Assembly: GCA_964404065.1 (NCBI GenBank)
Contig: CAYOIP010000008.1
Coordinates: 1-29,194 of the forward strand
Reading direction: 5' to 3'
Length of the DNA: 29,194 bases
Source of the DNA: UBA7396 sp964404065
Lineage (GTDB): Bacteria > Patescibacteriota > Gracilibacteria > BD1-5 > UBA6164
Translations under genes and position numbers: made by a program
In this document: in pieces, positions 27,762 through 29,194 of the stretch
Layout: each line of letters opens with the position of its first letter
Numbering within the stretch: the stretch's first letter is position 1
Notes under the pieces: model-generated
What the model saw: the letters and a program-made list of their open reading frames with translations, nothing else
What the model was told of the DNA's origin: nothing
Databases searched by the model: none

Positions 27762-29194
27762 ATGAGTATTAAAAATAAATTTTTAGCAAGTATTGCTATA
27801 ATTTCCGTAAGTTTTTCTTTTGCTTTTGCTGATGCGAACAAAGATACACTTTTAACAAAAATTTCTACTTTAAAAACAAAAATTTCTACAGTTAAATCTG
27901 AACAAACTTCTGATTTGGAATCAAAAGTTTCTAGTTTATCATCAAGTTATGATAGTGTTTATACAACCTTATGATATAGTGCTAGTGATGTAAGTTACTT
28001 AGTTTCTTTATGAAAATTAACAACTAATTATAAAGAAGATTTAATAAGTGAATTTACTAGTTTAAAATCAGAAATTTCTTCAAAAACCTCTGCTCAAAGT
28101 GATTCATTAACAACAATTGAAGATAATATAAAATATAATTATTCAACTGTTAGTGATAATCAAAAAAATACTTTTTTAACTTCAATTACTGCTATTGAAG
28201 ATGAAACTAATAATTTAGAATCAACTTTTAAAACAAAGATTTCTGCTTTAAATAGTAAATATACAACAAACTTAACAACTTTTAAAACTTCTGTAAAATC
28301 TGCTTTTTCTTCTAATTCAGCTTCACTTTCAAGCCTAAAAACTTTTAGTACAAAATATGAGGCTTTGTATTCTATAAATGATGAATTTCAAAAAAATTAT
28401 TGAACTTTTAAAACTGATTATTTATCTTACGCTTCAGAATTAAGTGCTTTCTCTGAAGAAAGACAAGCTTTTTATGTTGATGCTCTAAAAAAAGAACTAG
28501 AAAAAATTAGAGATGTAAATATTTCTGGAAATCCAAGTCTTGAAACTTACAAAACTGATATTGATAGAATGATTGATTTACTTGTTGAAAATTTTGAAAA
28601 TTCATTAACTTTAGAAATAAATAATAGTTATTGAGTAATTTTTTCTGAAACAGATGTTGATTCATTAACTACAAAATTTAATACTCTGAAAAATAGATAT
28701 TATGATTCTGACTGAAATTTAAAGACTTCAGAAGTATTATCAAATAACTCTTGAGCTTTAGATGAAGTTGAATATTTAACTACAAAATTATGAGAAGTTA
28801 ATAAAAAAATCAAAACTGTTTTTTGAAGCTGAACTACAACTATAACTTACTCTAACATAAAAATAAATTTAGAAAACGAAATGGTAAAATTTTATAATGC
28901 AAATTATAAAAGTTATAGAGAAGATCTACTTTTAAAATTAAAAGAAAAACTAAATATCGTTTCTCTTGAAGCTAAAAATGTTATTTTAGCTGCTGATACA
29001 ATTGATTTGAGATATAGTATATTAAATGACAAAATTTCTAAATCAAGTGATTTAAGTTATATAAAAACTCAAATTTCAGAGTTTAAAAAAGATATTGCAA
29101 AATATTCTTACTTAAATAGTGACGTACTAAATACAAAAGTCTCAAATTTAGGTGCAAATTTATGAATTTACATTATAGAAAAAGAATTAAAAAA
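27762..29194 (+). CDS. Secreted coiled-coil protein, 3'-truncated by window end
   Basis: At least 477 aa, still open at the window edge. The Sec signal peptide MSIKNKFLASIAIISVSFSF then AFA-DANK has likely cleavage after residue 23. The rest is Ser/Thr/Lys/Asp-rich helical repeats with Leu/Ile heptads (ISTLKTKISTVKSEQTSDLE and similar), with no Cys and few Gly. It looks like a long rod such as a surface-layer or stalk protein. It lies 23 bases after the solute-binding protein gene. Family not recognised. Confidence 0.8.

Noticed and set aside
1..29194. Many short ORFs bounded by TGA and apparent frameshifted or broken genes
   Set aside because: TGA falls on conserved glycines in several protein families, so these are intact genes in code 25, not pseudogenes or selenoproteins.
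1..29194. A Mycoplasma-like code with UGA as Trp
   Set aside because: Trp motif positions use TGG, and TGA occupies glycine positions such as Walker A, GxGxxG and HGG motifs.

Overview
The window comes from a very AT-rich bacterial genome in which UGA is read as glycine (genetic code 25). The evidence is positional. In-frame TGA falls on invariant glycines: the FtsH Walker A motif, the residue after NPPF and the motif I glycines of the DNA methylase, the FAD dinucleotide-binding GxGxxG, the HGG motif of Lgt and the GxS motif of a rhomboid protease. TGG is used separately for Trp, and every gene ends in TAA or TAG. This code is known from Absconditabacteria (SR1) and Gracilibacteria (BD1-5), so the organism is most likely one of these small-genome, symbiotic or predatory Patescibacteria. 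I cannot tell which of the two. Most start codons follow A/T runs rather than a Shine-Dalgarno sequence. Read with the standard code, nearly every gene here would look fragmented.

Left part (1-5741): the end of an unrecognised ORF, a convergent ftsH, a 49-aa ORF, a 46-aa ORF, a CHASE2-adenylate cyclase (class III) and a tRNA-Arg(CCG).

Defence region (5801-12346), all genes on the minus strand. An operon-like run starts with an N6-adenine methylase that carries an N-terminal PD-(D/E)xK nuclease domain (a BcgI-like RM subunit). It continues with a specificity subunit that has two target-recognition domains, a HEPN-motif protein and three small membrane or coiled-coil proteins. The specificity gene has no ATG. 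It lies in the -1 frame behind a slippery heptamer, a 6-nt spacer and a perfect 9-bp GC-rich hairpin, which looks like a programmed frameshift that would make an RM-S fusion. Beyond it lie a predicted small RNA with its own promoter and terminator and an Abi_2-family HEPN gene.

Middle part (12454-21247): a membrane protein, several unrecognised proteins, a MATE exporter, a lipoprotein with a membrane partner, a FAD-dependent dehydrogenase carrying an in-frame GC-rich palindromic repeat, and an exported lysozyme-like protein.

Envelope cluster (21307-25286): SPFH protein, LspA, a polytopic membrane protein, an AMMECR1-domain protein, Lgt and a rhomboid protease, closely spaced or overlapping. 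LspA and Lgt are two consecutive lipoprotein-maturation enzymes and fit the lipoprotein encoded at 15411-16712.

Right end (25307-29194): a coiled-coil protein on the minus strand, a small membrane protein, a HIT protein, a solute-binding-like protein and a long secreted coiled-coil protein that runs off the window. No gap between genes exceeds 300 bases. No CRISPR array, rRNA or recognisable insertion sequence was seen.
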